A DNA stretch of 64,000 nt from Syntrophaceae bacterium UBA2280 (GTDB taxonomy: Bacteria > Desulfobacterota > Syntrophia > Syntrophales > Smithellaceae). Below, piece after piece: positions 17,295-25,757 of this stretch; position 1 is the first letter of the stretch, and each line of letters begins with the position of its first letter. The notes under the pieces were generated by a model that saw nothing but the letters and a program-made list of their open reading frames with translations, was not told the DNA's origin and did not search any database. A program made the translations under genes and the position numbers. The stretch is from positions 1 through 64,000 of the forward strand of contig DDWS01000001.1 of the NCBI GenBank assembly GCA_002347685.1, written 5' to 3'.

Positions 17295-18059
17295 ATGTCT
17301 CTGCCTTTACTTCGACGTCAATACCTGCATGATAAAAGAGGAGATGGATTAATTTTGGTGAAACATACAACCCATACAAAACGCAACACCTCTGTTCAAA
17401 ATATTCTTAGCAGATTGAGAACTGCATTCAATATTACTACTTTATTTTTTCAAGAGCTGCGACGGCGCGTCTATTCGAATAGAGTTTATCAGGTTCTGCG
17501 TCGCGATTTTTCCGTGGATGTTGTAGCGCCGGAACCCCGTATCCCCCTTTTTCTGAAGAAGTTGCGCCCGCAGGACATACCTGTATTCATAGACATCTGG
17601 AAACCGGATTTATCCAAAGAGGAAGTATGGGAAAGAATTCGTATTCGAAACATGATCCATTCAGGTATTCAAACTCCCTACGTGGTTGTGACGGACAACG
17701 ATGAACCCTGCCATATTGCCTGGCTGATCGATTCTCGTGAAAATGAAAAAGTGAAGTCATTTTTTAAAAAGCGAATCCCGCCGCTCAACGCCGATGAAGT
17801 TCTGTTTGAATTGGTTTTTACGCTGAAAGAATATCGGGGGTTAGGCATCCAACCCTGGAGGATCAGGGAGTTCATCGAAAAAAGTGTCCAGTCTGGCGCA
17901 CGATGGGCCTGGGTTTATATAAAAAGCACCAATGACGTGTCCTTAAAGAACGTCGCCATCAATGCCTTTGAGCTCTGTATGATCAGAACGGACAAGTGGC
18001 GTTTCTTCCGCTGTCAATCTGAATTCATCCTTTTGCCGGAAGATACAGGGAATCATTGA
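17295..18059 (+). CDS. GNAT-like acetyltransferase domain protein
   Basis: A 254-residue protein with a basic, probably disordered N-terminus and a C-terminal acyltransferase-like fold (about 90-254). The segment FELVFTLKEYRGLGIQPWRI contains the R-G-x-G pyrophosphate loop of GNAT enzymes, followed by ARWAWVYIKSTNDVSLKNVA. The acetyl acceptor is unknown; the neighbouring asparagine-synthase-like gene suggests a shared surface-polymer or small-molecule pathway, an inference only. The start is uncertain: the ATG at 17295 directly abuts AGG, while TTG 17355 or GTG 17358 have GGAG 11-14 bases upstream. Confidence 0.65.
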   Translation: MSLPLLRRQYLHDKRGDGLILVKHTTHTKRNTSVQNILSRLRTAFNITTLFFQELRRRVYSNRVYQVLRRDFSVDVVAPEPRIPLFLKKLRPQDIPVFIDIWKPDLSKEEVWERIRIRNMIHSGIQTPYVVVTDNDEPCHIAWLIDSRENEKVKSFFKKRIPPLNADEVLFELVFTLKEYRGLGIQPWRIREFIEKSVQSGARWAWVYIKSTNDVSLKNVAINAFELCMIRTDKWRFFRCQSEFILLPEDTGNH

Positions 18060-18177
18060 AGGCCCGGAAAAAGAACGCACCGAAAAGAAGCCAGGAACGC
18101 ATGACCTATTGATATCCGACCCTGCCTTTGCTAAGATCGCCTGTCCACCGGGGAACCGCCGGGGGCTGTTTCCCTTT

Positions 18178-19353
18178 TTAAACCGCTCGCAGGGCATCTA
18201 CAATCTTCAGGCGTGATGCGCGAAGCGCCGGCAGGACGCCGCCGATCAAACCCATCAGCAGCGCAAAAACCATCGCCTCGACAACAATGCCGGAGGTGAG
18301 CGTGAATTGAAACGCCAGCTCTGAAAACGTCTGGAAGTTGACCGTTGAAATCGTCATGAACTGCATAAACGACGCAAAGAAAAGCCCGACGCCGCCGCCG
18401 ATAAACCCCAGAAGAAGCGATTCGGTCAGAAACGCCAGCAGGATATTGCGGCGGCGGAAACCCAGCGCGCGCAGTGTGCCGATTTCCGCTGTGCGGTTGG
18501 CAACGGCGGAATACATGGTGATCATGGCGCCAATGATCGCGCCGACGGAAAAGATAATCGTGAGCGATGTGCCGAGAATCCGTAAAAACATGGCCATCAT
18601 CTCCGACTGATCCGCATAATACCGGGTCTCACGCTTGGCCTCAAGGGCAAAGCGCGGATCACTTTCAACAGCCTTTTTCACCGCATCAAAGGCATCGGGA
18701 CTGCGCAGTTTGAAAATCAGCGAGGAATAAACCGGCCGGCGGAAAGCCTGCATGACCTGATCGACATCCCCCCAGATCTCCGAACCAAACCCCGTGTTGC
18801 CCGCATCAAAAATGCCGACGACTGTCCAGGTGCGCGCGCCCCAGCTCAAGGTCTGCTGCAACCCCACGCCCTGGAAGCGCTTCGCGATGCTGTTGCCGAC
18901 AATGACCTCCGACGAACCCATCCGCAGCATACGGCCCGCCACCAGCTTCACCTGGGGACGCAGTGGCAGGGATTCGGCCCCAATCCCGCGCACCAGAACA
19001 TTGGAATGACTGGAGGCCTGCTTTTCACCTCTTTTTTTAAGAGCGATGAGCACGACCGATTCCCTGGCCAGCATCGGCTGCCCGCGGTTACCGGCAGCCA
19101 CCTGGGGCAGCATCTCGACGATCGAGGCGGAGTTGCGCTCAATGCTGCTCATCACTTCGGAAGAGGACCCCTTGCGAACCACCACTACGTTATGGGGCGA
19201 ACCGGTTTCCACCAGCGTTTTTTGCAGGCCTGCGGCCATCATGAGCACAGCGGCAAAAACAAACACCACCAATGCCATACCGGCTACCGTTAAAATCGTG
19301 GTCAGGCGGCGCTTCCAGAGATTGCGAAAACTGTAGGACACAGGCACCGTCAT
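18178..19353 (-). CDS. ABC transporter permease, MacB/FtsX family (second)
   Basis: A 391-residue inner-membrane protein with the MacB/LolC-type layout: TM1 (about 22-45, TTILTVAGMALVVFVFAAVL), a large periplasmic MacB_PCD domain (50-265), then three TM helices forming the FtsX domain (about 268-385, with EIGTLRALGFRRRNIL, the coupling helix). The start at 19353 is fixed by AAGGAGG 9 bases upstream and the TGATG junction with the preceding permease; a longer frame upstream is spurious. It works with the other permease and the ATPase to export a lipoprotein, peptide or lipid from the inner membrane. Confidence 0.88.
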   Translation of the reverse strand: MTVPVSYSFRNLWKRRLTTILTVAGMALVVFVFAAVLMMAAGLQKTLVETGSPHNVVVVRKGSSSEVMSSIERNSASIVEMLPQVAAGNRGQPMLARESVVLIALKKRGEKQASSHSNVLVRGIGAESLPLRPQVKLVAGRMLRMGSSEVIVGNSIAKRFQGVGLQQTLSWGARTWTVVGIFDAGNTGFGSEIWGDVDQVMQAFRRPVYSSLIFKLRSPDAFDAVKKAVESDPRFALEAKRETRYYADQSEMMAMFLRILGTSLTIIFSVGAIIGAMITMYSAVANRTAEIGTLRALGFRRRNILLAFLTESLLLGFIGGGVGLFFASFMQFMTISTVNFQTFSELAFQFTLTSGIVVEAMVFALLMGLIGGVLPALRASRLKIVDALRAV

Positions 19354-20510
19354 CAGCCGATCCTCCTTAGCCCGTCGGCAATGCGGATCCGAATTGCGTA
19401 ACGGGCAGGAATAACCGCCGCGAGAAATGCGATGATAAGCGCGGCGGCCACATCCAGATAAATCGTTTCGGCGGAAACCAGAAAAACGGGGAAATACGTC
19501 GCCAGCTTTTTCCCGAAGATGCCGGCTGCGGGAAAGGTCAGGAGGATCCCGATGAGGCAACCGGTAAGCGAGATGACCACAGCTTCCCCGAAAATCAGAA
19601 TGGAGATGTCCTTCGCGCCGAATCCCAGCGTTTTCATGATCGCATAATCGCCGGTGCGTTCGCGCGTGGTCATGGCCATCGTATTGGCCACCACCGCCAT
19701 AATGATGAAGATGACGATAAACGACACCATCTGAATGGCGGCGACAATCGCCTCGCTCATGGCGATGAATCCCAGATTGAAGGCTTTTTCCGTTTCCGTA
19801 AGCGTTTCGGCCAGCGAGTTTTTGAAAGCCTTATCGATGGCCATTGCCGTATCGGCGGCAATATCCGGCCGCGTCACACCGACCATATAAAAACCGGCCT
19901 GATCGGCATAGCCCGGCGCCGCTTTTTTCACCGCTTCATTGAGATACGTCCAGTGAAAGAAAAACTGTGTTTCGTCGATCGTCTGGTCGCGGCCTGTATA
20001 AATCGCCCTGAGGACGAAATCCCAGTCCCCGGGATAGATGGTCCCCCGGAGCGTAATTGTATCACCGATGACCCAGCCGTACTTCTGTGCAAGCTTCCGG
20101 CCCGCCACCGCGCCCTTGCGGTCGGTCAAAAAAGCTTTTTTTTCCTGTTCGTCCAAAACAAATTCAGAGTAGAGGTCAAAGTAGGTACGGGGATCCACGC
20201 AGAAATTCGGAAAGAAGTTTTTTTCATCAATATAAATGCCGCCAAACCAATTGCCCCAGGAAACCATCCTGACACCGTCCACCTGCCGTATTTTTTCCGC
20301 GTAGGAAATGGGCAGCGTGAAGATGATGGAGATGGCGTTGCGCGTAACCAGGCGCGTGGTGGATGCCGATTCCACGCTCGCATAAAAGGAGCTGACAACC
20401 GTTCGTAAAAGACCGAAGGCGAGAATAGCCACCGCAATGCCCAAGATGGTGAGCGCACTGCGCAGCTTGCTGTGGAAAGCATTTCTAAAGAGGATTTTCA
20501 GAAGCATCAT
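19353..20510 (-). CDS. ABC transporter permease, MacB/FtsX family (first)
   Basis: A 385-residue paralogue of the downstream permease, with TM1 (about 18-38, SALTILGIAVAILAFGLL), a periplasmic domain, and C-terminal FtsX domain with GDYAIMKTLGFGAKDIS as coupling helix. The start is placed at the tandem ATG (20510) preceded by AAGGGG; the longer frame to 20564 lies inside the ATPase gene. It overlaps that gene by 26 bases and the next by one, so all three are translationally coupled. Two different permeases suggest a heterodimeric LolCE-like complex, but no Lol hook residues are claimed. Confidence 0.85.
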   Translation of the reverse strand: MMLLKILFRNAFHSKLRSALTILGIAVAILAFGLLRTVVSSFYASVESASTTRLVTRNAISIIFTLPISYAEKIRQVDGVRMVSWGNWFGGIYIDEKNFFPNFCVDPRTYFDLYSEFVLDEQEKKAFLTDRKGAVAGRKLAQKYGWVIGDTITLRGTIYPGDWDFVLRAIYTGRDQTIDETQFFFHWTYLNEAVKKAAPGYADQAGFYMVGVTRPDIAADTAMAIDKAFKNSLAETLTETEKAFNLGFIAMSEAIVAAIQMVSFIVIFIIMAVVANTMAMTTRERTGDYAIMKTLGFGAKDISILIFGEAVVISLTGCLIGILLTFPAAGIFGKKLATYFPVFLVSAETIYLDVAAALIIAFLAAVIPARYAIRIRIADGLRRIG

Positions 20511-21192
20511 CGTTGAGATACCCCTTATCCAGATGCCTAAGCGAATGCGCACGTGCTGCGGCACGAGGATCGTGCGTGACCATGATAATTGTTTTGCCCA
20601 TATCCTGATTGAGACGCTCCATCATCGAGAGGATTTCTTCGGCGGAGACGCGGTCGAGATCGCCTGTCGGTTCGTCGGCCACCAGGATCGTCGGGTCCGT
20701 GACAATGGCGCGGGCGATGGCCACGCGCTGTTGTTCGCCGCCGGACATTTCGCCGGGATAATGGTCCATCCGGTGACTCAAGCCCACCATCGACAAAGCT
20801 GTTTCGGCGTGTTCGCGGCGGGCTTTCTTGGACAGCGACGTCAGATGCAGCGGCAGCTCGACGTTTTCCAAGGCCTTGAGCACCGGGATCAGATTATAGA
20901 ACTGAAAGATGAAGCCCACGGAATTGGCCCGCCATGCGGCCAGTTCGGTTTCGGATAAATTCGTGATGTCGACATCGCCTACGAGGATGATGCCTTCGTC
21001 GGCCTTGTCAATGCCCGCGATCAGATTCAGAAGCGTTGTCTTTCCGGAACCGGAAGGCCCCATCAGTGCCAGGAACTCGCCTTCGGCAATGTCGAAGGTG
21101 ATATCATAGAGCACGGGAACCACCAGGTTTTCCCGGTGATAACACTTGTAAAGATGCTTGATTTCGACAATCGGCTTTCTTTTTTCAGTCAT
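20485..21192 (-). CDS. ABC transporter ATPase, MacB/LolD family
   Basis: A 235-residue ATPase: Walker A GPSGSGKTTLLNLIAGIDK (about 43-61), signature MSGGEQQRVAIARAI, Walker B ILVADEPTGDLD and H-loop IMVTHD. The sequence type (GPSGSGKT with PTGDLD) is that of the LolD/MacB/FtsE group. It is the first gene of a three-gene operon with two FtsX-type permeases. No periplasmic adaptor is encoded in this operon. It is separated by a 256-base divergent region from a TetR gene. Confidence 0.9.
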   Translation of the reverse strand: MTEKRKPIVEIKHLYKCYHRENLVVPVLYDITFDIAEGEFLALMGPSGSGKTTLLNLIAGIDKADEGIILVGDVDITNLSETELAAWRANSVGFIFQFYNLIPVLKALENVELPLHLTSLSKKARREHAETALSMVGLSHRMDHYPGEMSGGEQQRVAIARAIVTDPTILVADEPTGDLDRVSAEEILSMMERLNQDMGKTIIMVTHDPRAAARAHSLRHLDKGYLNDDASENPL

Positions 21193-21334
21193 AGTTCGCG
21201 TATTGAAGACGTTTCACCGCTCAACGGACAGCCAGTGACGCGGGCAATTACCCGGATGATTTAAAAAAACAGTAAAGCAAATCAACCGGCAAGTCAATAT
21301 GGATTCATCCTCTACGGGCGGACAAAATTATTTC

Positions 21335-21385
21335 TTGACATCCTCCTTAAACTATTTAACTATTCGGTTAAACTGTTCGGTTAAA
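21335..21385 (+). promoter_or_regulatory. Promoter and putative TetR operator of the exporter operon
   Basis: TTGACA (21335-21340) is followed by an imperfect -10 around 21356-21362. Overlapping it are TTTAAC...GTTAAA (21355-21372, 6-base inverted arms) and a 10-base direct repeat TTCGGTTAAA at 21363-21372 and 21376-21385 with a 13-base period. The position right before a tetR gene suggests autorepression; binding is not shown. Confidence 0.5.
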
Positions 21386-21448
21386 TCAGAAATCCGACAG
21401 GCCCTTTGCGGCATGGACTAAAAAAACGGTCAGTATCGGGGAGAAACA

Positions 21449-22096
21449 TTGAAAAAGAGGAACACACATCCGGACAAACCCGATAATACAGCGGACAAGA
21501 TTCTGAAGGCGGCACGTGCCGTGTTTGCTCAAAACGGCTACAGCGGGACGCATATGGATGAAATCGCGCGCCGGGCGGGTGTCAACAAGGCCACGCTATA
21601 CTACCAGATCGGCGACAAAGACACGCTTTATGCCAACGTCATCCATCAGGTTTTAGGCAATATCGCACAGGGTATTGCCGAAACCGTGGCACAAGCGGAA
21701 AAACCGGAAGACAAGCTCCAGGCTTACATCAACTGCCTTGTGGCCGCCGTCGATAAAAACCCGGAAATGCCTTCGATCATGATGCGGGAAGTGGCCGCGG
21801 ACGGCGCACATCTGCCGCAGGTTGTCGCCCATGACATTGCTTCGGTCCTGAGCGTTCTGATCAATGTCCTCGACGACGGCAGAAAGAAAGGGGTATTTAC
21901 GGACACCACGCCTTTTCTGGTTCATTCCATGATCATGGGAACGATTCTTTTTTATAAGAAGGTCTCTCCGATCAAAGACAGGCAGGCGTTTATCCCCGCT
22001 TCCCTGATAGCCAGGGACAGGAAACTCAAAGGGGATCTGGCCGTTGAGGTGGGGAAACTGGTTTTGAAGGCCATTGACAAGGAGCGATCATCTTGA
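21449..22096 (+). CDS. TetR/AcrR-family transcriptional regulator (CecR-like)
   Basis: A 215-residue repressor with an N-terminal TetR helix-turn-helix (about 14-62: ARAVFAQNGYSGTHMDEIAR then AGVNKATLYYQIGDKDTLY) and a C-terminal ligand-binding domain. It starts at TTG with GGGGAG 7 bases upstream. Its stop overlaps the HlyD start, so it is co-transcribed with the exporter it presumably controls, as CecR is with YbhGFSR in E. coli. The inducer is unknown. Confidence 0.88.
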   Translation: MKKRNTHPDKPDNTADKILKAARAVFAQNGYSGTHMDEIARRAGVNKATLYYQIGDKDTLYANVIHQVLGNIAQGIAETVAQAEKPEDKLQAYINCLVAAVDKNPEMPSIMMREVAADGAHLPQVVAHDIASVLSVLINVLDDGRKKGVFTDTTPFLVHSMIMGTILFYKKVSPIKDRQAFIPASLIARDRKLKGDLAVEVGKLVLKAIDKERSS

Positions 22097-23106
22097 AGAA
22101 GAAAATCATCATTGTTGCCTTTGCAGTCCTGTTTGTGACAGTGGGTCTGTTTGTGTATTTCGGTCAGCATAAGCGAAACGGAAACGACCTGTTTTATTCC
22201 GGCACCATCGAAACCACACAGGCGAAGCTGTCCTTTCAGATTCCGGGACGCGTCGCCACGGTGCATGTTCAGGAAGGCCAGGCTGTGGAGAAAAATCAGG
22301 TCGTCGCGTCACTCGACGGGGCGGAATTCGAAGCGCGCCTTGCACAGGCCCGGGCCAATTTTGAGCGCTCAAGGAAAGTGAAACTGCAGGCCGAGGCTAC
22401 CTACTCGGTGATGCAAAAAACCCTGCCCGCGGAGGTAGACCGCGCCCGGGCGGGACTGAAAAGTGCGCGCGATGTACTTGCCGACGCGCAAAGAAATTAC
22501 CGCCGCTTTGAAGACCTTTTCGGCCAGGGCGTGGTAACGGAAAAGGAACGCGACACTTTGAGACTCCAATACGAAGTCGCACAGTCGCGTCTGGCCGAAA
22601 GCGAATCGCTTCTAAACCTCGCAAAGGGCAATCTCAGCCGTCTGGAGGCGGCCAGGCAGGATATCGCGGCGGCCGAGGCGCAGATTGATGTCGCAAAGGC
22701 CTCGGTTCAGCAATCAGAAATTCAGCTTGCCTACAGTGAACTGATATCGCCGCAACAGGGTATCGTTACCAGCCGTAACATCGAACCGGGTGAGACGGTC
22801 AATGCCGGCCGCGAAGTCCTGACGATTTCGGACCTTTCGCGCGTGGATCTGAAAATCTACGTGGAGCAGACACAGATCGGCAGGATCCGGGCCGGACAAT
22901 CCGCCCGGGTCAGTATCGACACGTTCCCGGACAGATTTTTTGAAGGCACGATTTCCTTTATCTCACCCGAAGGGGAATTCACACCGAAAATTATCCAGAC
23001 GCAAAAAGAAAGGGTCAAGCTGGTCTATCTGGTCAAAGTGTCCATCCCCAATCCCGGCTTTGAACTGAAAGCCGGAATGCCCGCGGACGCGCGGCTGACC
23101 GAGTAA
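22093..23106 (+). CDS. HlyD/YbhG-like membrane fusion protein
   Basis: Periplasmic adaptor (337 residues) linking the ABC exporter to an outer-membrane channel. An N-terminal signal anchor (IIIVAFAVLFVTVGLFVYF) is followed by a biotinyl-lipoyl half motif (FQIPGRVATVHVQEGQAVEK, about 52-71), a coiled-coil hairpin (about 85-205), the second lipoyl half (YSELISPQQGIVTSRNIEPG) and a beta-barrel with RVDLKIYVEQTQIGRI. The start is TTG overlapping the tetR stop; GGAG lies upstream. Confidence 0.88.
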   Translation: MKKKIIIVAFAVLFVTVGLFVYFGQHKRNGNDLFYSGTIETTQAKLSFQIPGRVATVHVQEGQAVEKNQVVASLDGAEFEARLAQARANFERSRKVKLQAEATYSVMQKTLPAEVDRARAGLKSARDVLADAQRNYRRFEDLFGQGVVTEKERDTLRLQYEVAQSRLAESESLLNLAKGNLSRLEAARQDIAAAEAQIDVAKASVQQSEIQLAYSELISPQQGIVTSRNIEPGETVNAGREVLTISDLSRVDLKIYVEQTQIGRIRAGQSARVSIDTFPDRFFEGTISFISPEGEFTPKIIQTQKERVKLVYLVKVSIPNPGFELKAGMPADARLTE

Positions 23107-23117
23107 CGGAGGTTCCC

Positions 23118-23891
23118 ATGACGGCCGCGCAGCAAGACATTCCGCCGCAGGTCCGTGTCCAGAATGTTTCCCTGTTTTTCAAACAGGTGAAAGCGTTGAG
23201 CGATGTTTCTTTTGACGTGACCCGCGGCTGTATCTTTGGACTGATCGGTTCCGACGGCGCCGGGAAATCCAGCATGCTGCGCCTGATGGCCGGCATGCTT
23301 AAGCCGTCGACAGGCGACATCTTCATCGAAGGGCTGCACAATGTCCGCCAGCGCAAACAAATCAAACCCCTCATCGGTTATATGCCGCAGCGCTTCGGGC
23401 TGTATAGGGATTTGACGGTCGAGGAGAATATCGACTTCTTCATGGATGTTTTCGGTATTGCCCGCACCGAAAGGAAAAAACGCAAGGAAAAATACCTGGG
23501 GTTTTCCAACCTCCTGCCTTTTGTGAACCGTCCCGCGGGGAACCTCTCCGGCGGCATGAAGCAAAAGCTGGGGCTGGCCTGCGTATTGTCGCATGAGCCG
23601 AAGCTGCTGATTCTGGATGAGCCGACCAACGGGGTCGATCCGGTATCGCGCGGTGAGTTCTGGGAGATTCTGACGCAGATGCGGCAAGAAGGCATGACGC
23701 TGATCGTCTCTACCGCTTATCTGGATGAGGGCGAGAAATGCGACAGGCTGGCATTGATGCATGGGGGCGTCATCCTCCAGACAGCATCACCGGCAGTCAT
23801 GAAAACGGGCCACGCGACGCTGGAGGCCGCGTTGATCGCGCGGATTCAAGAGGTGGACAGGGAGCTTGCCGATGACACATTCAGCCTCTGA
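23118..23891 (+). CDS. ABC exporter ATPase, first of two (YbhF N-half-like)
   Basis: A 257-residue ATPase of the ABC-2 drug/lipid exporter. Its Walker A is GSDGAGKSSMLRLMAG, with Asp where Asn or Ser is more usual; the signature is LSGGMKQKLGLACVL, and Walker B is LLILDEPTNGVDPVSRGE. In place of the usual H-loop His it reads VSTAYLDEGEKCDRL, typical of the YbhF N-terminal half. In E. coli YbhF both ATPases are fused; here they are separate overlapping genes. GGAGG precedes the ATG. Confidence 0.88.
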   Translation: MTAAQQDIPPQVRVQNVSLFFKQVKALSDVSFDVTRGCIFGLIGSDGAGKSSMLRLMAGMLKPSTGDIFIEGLHNVRQRKQIKPLIGYMPQRFGLYRDLTVEENIDFFMDVFGIARTERKKRKEKYLGFSNLLPFVNRPAGNLSGGMKQKLGLACVLSHEPKLLILDEPTNGVDPVSRGEFWEILTQMRQEGMTLIVSTAYLDEGEKCDRLALMHGGVILQTASPAVMKTGHATLEAALIARIQEVDRELADDTFSL

Positions 23892-24627
23892 CGCCATTTC
23901 CGTGCAGGATCTGGAAAAAAAATTCGGCGATTTCGTCGCGGTCAACAAAATATCCTTCCGCGTTCTCAAGGGCGAAATTTTCGGGTTTCTGGGCGCGAAC
24001 GGATCCGGAAAATCCACGACCATCCGGATGTTGTGCGGTATTTTATCGCCCACCTCCGGAACAGCCAATGTGGCCGGCTATGATATTGTTTCCCGGCCCG
24101 AGGAGGTCAAGCACGCCATCGGGTACATGTCGCAGAAGTTTTCTCTGTATGAAGATTTAACCCCTTATGAAAACATCCGTTTTTACCTGGGTGTGTACAG
24201 TGTCCCTAAAAACAAGTGGCCGGACCGCATGGACTGGGTGTTAAATCTCACGCGGCTTAGCGATGTCAGAAACCGCATCACGGGCGAACTGCCGCCGGGT
24301 TGGCGCCAGCGCCTCGCGCTGGGCTGCGCGCTTTTGCATGAACCGCAGATACTTTTTCTCGACGAACCGACGTCCGGCGTCGATCCCATCACCCGGGGGC
24401 ATTTTTGGGCATTCATCCGCCGGATCGCCGCCGACGGCATCACCGTGTTTGTCACCACACACTACATGGATGAAGCGCGTTTCTGCGAACGCATCGTGAT
24501 GATTAACGCGGGCAACATCGTCGCGTCCGGGACACCCTTTGAAATTATCGCCGCCGCCTGCCCCGAAAAACCGGACGCCGACCTCAACGACGCGTTTATC
24601 AAACTGATGGCAAGGGGCGCGCCATGA
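23872..24627 (+). CDS. ABC exporter ATPase, second of two (YbhF C-half-like)
   Basis: A 251-residue ATPase: Walker A GANGSGKSTTIRMLCG, Walker B ILFLDEPTSGVDPITRGH and H-loop FVTTHYMDEARFCER. The ABC signature is degenerate, TGELPPGWRQRLALGCALLH, with LPPGWRQR instead of LSGGxxQR, which is known for the second domain of YbhF-type exporters. The ATG at 23872 has AGGGAG 8 bases upstream and is preferred to the TTG at 23866. It overlaps both neighbours. Confidence 0.88.
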   Translation: MTHSASDAISVQDLEKKFGDFVAVNKISFRVLKGEIFGFLGANGSGKSTTIRMLCGILSPTSGTANVAGYDIVSRPEEVKHAIGYMSQKFSLYEDLTPYENIRFYLGVYSVPKNKWPDRMDWVLNLTRLSDVRNRITGELPPGWRQRLALGCALLHEPQILFLDEPTSGVDPITRGHFWAFIRRIAADGITVFVTTHYMDEARFCERIVMINAGNIVASGTPFEIIAAACPEKPDADLNDAFIKLMARGAP

Positions 24628-25757
24628 ACCCGAAGCGTCTTTCAGCCGTCATCCGCAAGGAATTCTACCATATTATCCGCGACTATCGCAGCCTCTCTTT
24701 GGCCTTTGCCATTCCTCTTTTTCTGATCATCATGTTCGGCTACGCGCTGAGCCTGGATGTGGACCACGTCCGGACCGTTGTCGTTGACTACGACCGCTCA
24801 CCTTCAAGCAGGGATTTTATCGAAAAGCTTTCCGCATCCGCGTATTTCGATCTGCTGGCGATCCTGGATTCCACCGATTCGGTCAATGAGTGGCTCGATG
24901 GCGACCGCGCGTCTGTGGCCGTCATCATCGCCCCCGGCTTTGCCGCAAACATCGGGGCTGAACGCGAGGCCATTGTGCAGATACTCGTTGACGGCAGCGA
25001 TCCCGTTTTCGCAGGTGCCGTCCGCAGCTATCTCACGGCGTTTACCGAACACTACAACGCGCGTCTCCTTTTTAACTTTCTCAACCGCCAGGGTCTCGAA
25101 GCGATCCATCCACCCGTGGAAGGTCGGATTCGCATCTGGTTTAATGAAGATCTGGAAAGCCGCAATTTTATCATTCCGGGCATTATCGCCATCATTATCA
25201 TGATTGTGGGCGCGATGCTCACATCGCTCGTCATCGCCAGAGAATATGAAGAGGGCACGATGGAAACGATCAAATCCATGCCGATCACCTCAGGCGAGAT
25301 TCTTTTAGGCAAAGCCATCCCCTATTTCTTCATCGCGTTTGCCGACGTTCTGCTTGCCATGCTGCTGGGACAGGCGCTCTTCGGCGTGGTTATGAAAGGC
25401 AATTTCTGGCTGATGCTGGCCGGAACCTCCCTTTACCTGATTTGCGCGCTTTCCCTGGGGCTGCTGATCTCCACCATCACCAAATCTCAGCTGATGGCCA
25501 ACCAGGGGGCACTGCTGTTTACCTACCTGCCTTCGATGCTGCTTTCCAACTTTGTTTTTCCGATCGTCAATATGCCGCAGGTGCTCCAGTGGATCACGTA
25601 TGCCGTTCCGGCGCGCTACTACATTGACATTCTCGTGGGCGTCTACCTTCGCGACACGGGACTGGCCTATCTTTGGCCGAGCCTCGCCGTTCTGGCCGGC
25701 ATGGGCGCGTTTCTGACTGCCGTAAACTACCTGCTGCTCAGGAGGGAAGGCCTGTGA
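24624..25757 (+). CDS. ABC-2 type permease (YbhS-like)
   Basis: A 377-residue inner-membrane permease of the ABC2_membrane_3 type: TM1 (about 22-42), a large periplasmic domain (about 45-175) and five C-terminal TM helices (175-370). Typical motifs are NFIIPGIIAIIIMIVGAML, REYEEGTMETIKSMPI and LLSNFVFPIVNMPQVLQWIT. It overlaps the ATPase gene by ATGA. It pairs with the next permease. Confidence 0.88.
   Translation: MNPKRLSAVIRKEFYHIIRDYRSLSLAFAIPLFLIIMFGYALSLDVDHVRTVVVDYDRSPSSRDFIEKLSASAYFDLLAILDSTDSVNEWLDGDRASVAVIIAPGFAANIGAEREAIVQILVDGSDPVFAGAVRSYLTAFTEHYNARLLFNFLNRQGLEAIHPPVEGRIRIWFNEDLESRNFIIPGIIAIIIMIVGAMLTSLVIAREYEEGTMETIKSMPITSGEILLGKAIPYFFIAFADVLLAMLLGQALFGVVMKGNFWLMLAGTSLYLICALSLGLLISTITKSQLMANQGALLFTYLPSMLLSNFVFPIVNMPQVLQWITYAVPARYYIDILVGVYLRDTGLAYLWPSLAVLAGMGAFLTAVNYLLLRREGL

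Noticed and set aside
19354..19560. 69-residue N-terminal extension of the second FtsX-type permease
   Set aside because: Arg/His/Cys-rich out-of-frame reading of the upstream permease; the start at 19353 has a perfect ribosome site.
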